A DNA stretch of 64,000 nucleotides from NCBI GenBank assembly GCA_002286715.1, contig NSJX01000002.1:1040396-1104395 (forward strand), in the 5' to 3' direction. Positions 63,778 through 64,000 of the stretch are shown in pieces (the first letter of the stretch is position 1; each line of letters opens with the position of its first letter). The notes beneath the pieces are model-generated. The model did no database searches. It saw nothing but the letters and a program-made list of their open reading frames with translations, and was not told the origin of the DNA. The DNA comes from Dentipellis sp. KUC8613. Lineage: Eukaryota > Basidiomycota > Agaricomycetes > Russulales > Hericiaceae. Both the position numbers and the translations under genes were made by a program.

Positions 63778-64000
63778 TCACACCTGCACACCGGTCCGTG
63801 CTTCGATATCGCCTAGAACGCCCCTAATGACCTTGAGCCACGTCTCGACCTTGTCGACCTCCGCAAAGGCATCGTCCACCTTGTCCTCGACCTTCCGCGT
63901 AAGCAGCCGGTGGAGGACGCGGATGTCGTGCTCATCGCTGGTACTGTCCGAGATTGAAGCAAAGGACCCCAATGCGGAGCTCGCAGCAGATGATTCGATT
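63778..64000 (-). CDS. C-terminus of a hypothetical protein (partial, runs off the window)
   Basis: The open frame enters from beyond the right edge (IESSAASSALGSFASISDST) and ends at 63778 with a helical segment, HRLLTRKVEDKVDDAFAEVD and KVETWLKVIRGVLGDIEART. The heptad pattern suggests a coiled coil. I do not recognise the family. It could be the end of a larger protein; splice signals cannot be judged without the flank. Confidence 0.6.
   Translation of the reverse strand, partial: IESSAASSALGSFASISDSTSDEHDIRVLHRLLTRKVEDKVDDAFAEVDKVETWLKVIRGVLGDIEARTGVQV

Overview
This window is nuclear DNA of a filamentous basidiomycete, most likely an Agaricomycete. The genes are dense, alternate between strands, and are cut by many 45-75 nt GT-AG introns. 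The proteins (Rnh201, Snu66, Svf1, Atg17, Arp3, Cox4, Urk1, Dbp6, Yor1-type ABC transporter) match fungal core families, and two orphans match hypothetical proteins typical of Agaricomycetes as I recall them. I assign no species. Exon joins were made by eye from reading frame, GT/AG signals and family motifs; where I worked them out fully I give coordinates.

Layout. 0.2-3.6 kb (-): Zn2Cys6 transcription factor. 4.1-5.4 (+): RNase H2 catalytic subunit. 6.0-8.9 (-): tri-snRNP protein Snu66/SART1. 9.1-11.2 (+): GMC oxidoreductase. 11.27-12.32: a 332-bp inverted repeat whose arms abut a 380-N assembly gap. 12.5-13.9 (-): mitochondrial RMND1/DUF155 protein. 14.3-15.7 (-): Acl4-like TPR chaperone. 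15.9-17.2 (+): Agaricomycete orphan. 17.5-19.0 (+): Svf1. 19.3-21.2 (+): mitochondrial M48 peptidase. 21.6-26.9 (-): two tandem Mup1-like permeases. 27.4-28.8 (-): phosphotransferase-fold kinase. 29.2-29.9 (-): Cox4. 30.5-33.5 (+): Ca2+/H+ exchanger. 34.1-36.5 (-): uridine kinase Urk1. 36.8-38.7 (+): Atg17. 39.0-39.8 (+): Kre9/Knh1-like GPI protein. 40.1-41.8 (+): Arp3. 42.1-44.7 (+): selenoprotein-O homologue. 44.8-46.7 (-): intracellular GH5. 47.1-48.8 (+): AMACR-type CoA racemase. 49.2-51.6 (+): cytochrome b5-acyl-CoA dehydrogenase fusion. 52.0-57.5 (-): Yor1-type ABC transporter. 58.3-61.1 (-): Dbp6 helicase. 61.6-63.3 (-): second conserved orphan. 63.8-end (-): C-terminus of a gene leaving the window.

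Most of this is housekeeping content without operon logic. The best functional pairing is AMACR plus the b5-acyl-CoA dehydrogenase: adjacent, same strand, and both ending in PTS1-type tripeptides (AKL and ARL), which suggests a peroxisomal branched-acyl-CoA module. The AMACR gene also appears to need two consecutive GC-AG introns around a 21-nt exon. Several mitochondrial genes (RMND1-like, M48 peptidase, Cox4, SelO homologue) are scattered among the others. I saw no rRNA, tRNA, CRISPR array or intact transposon.
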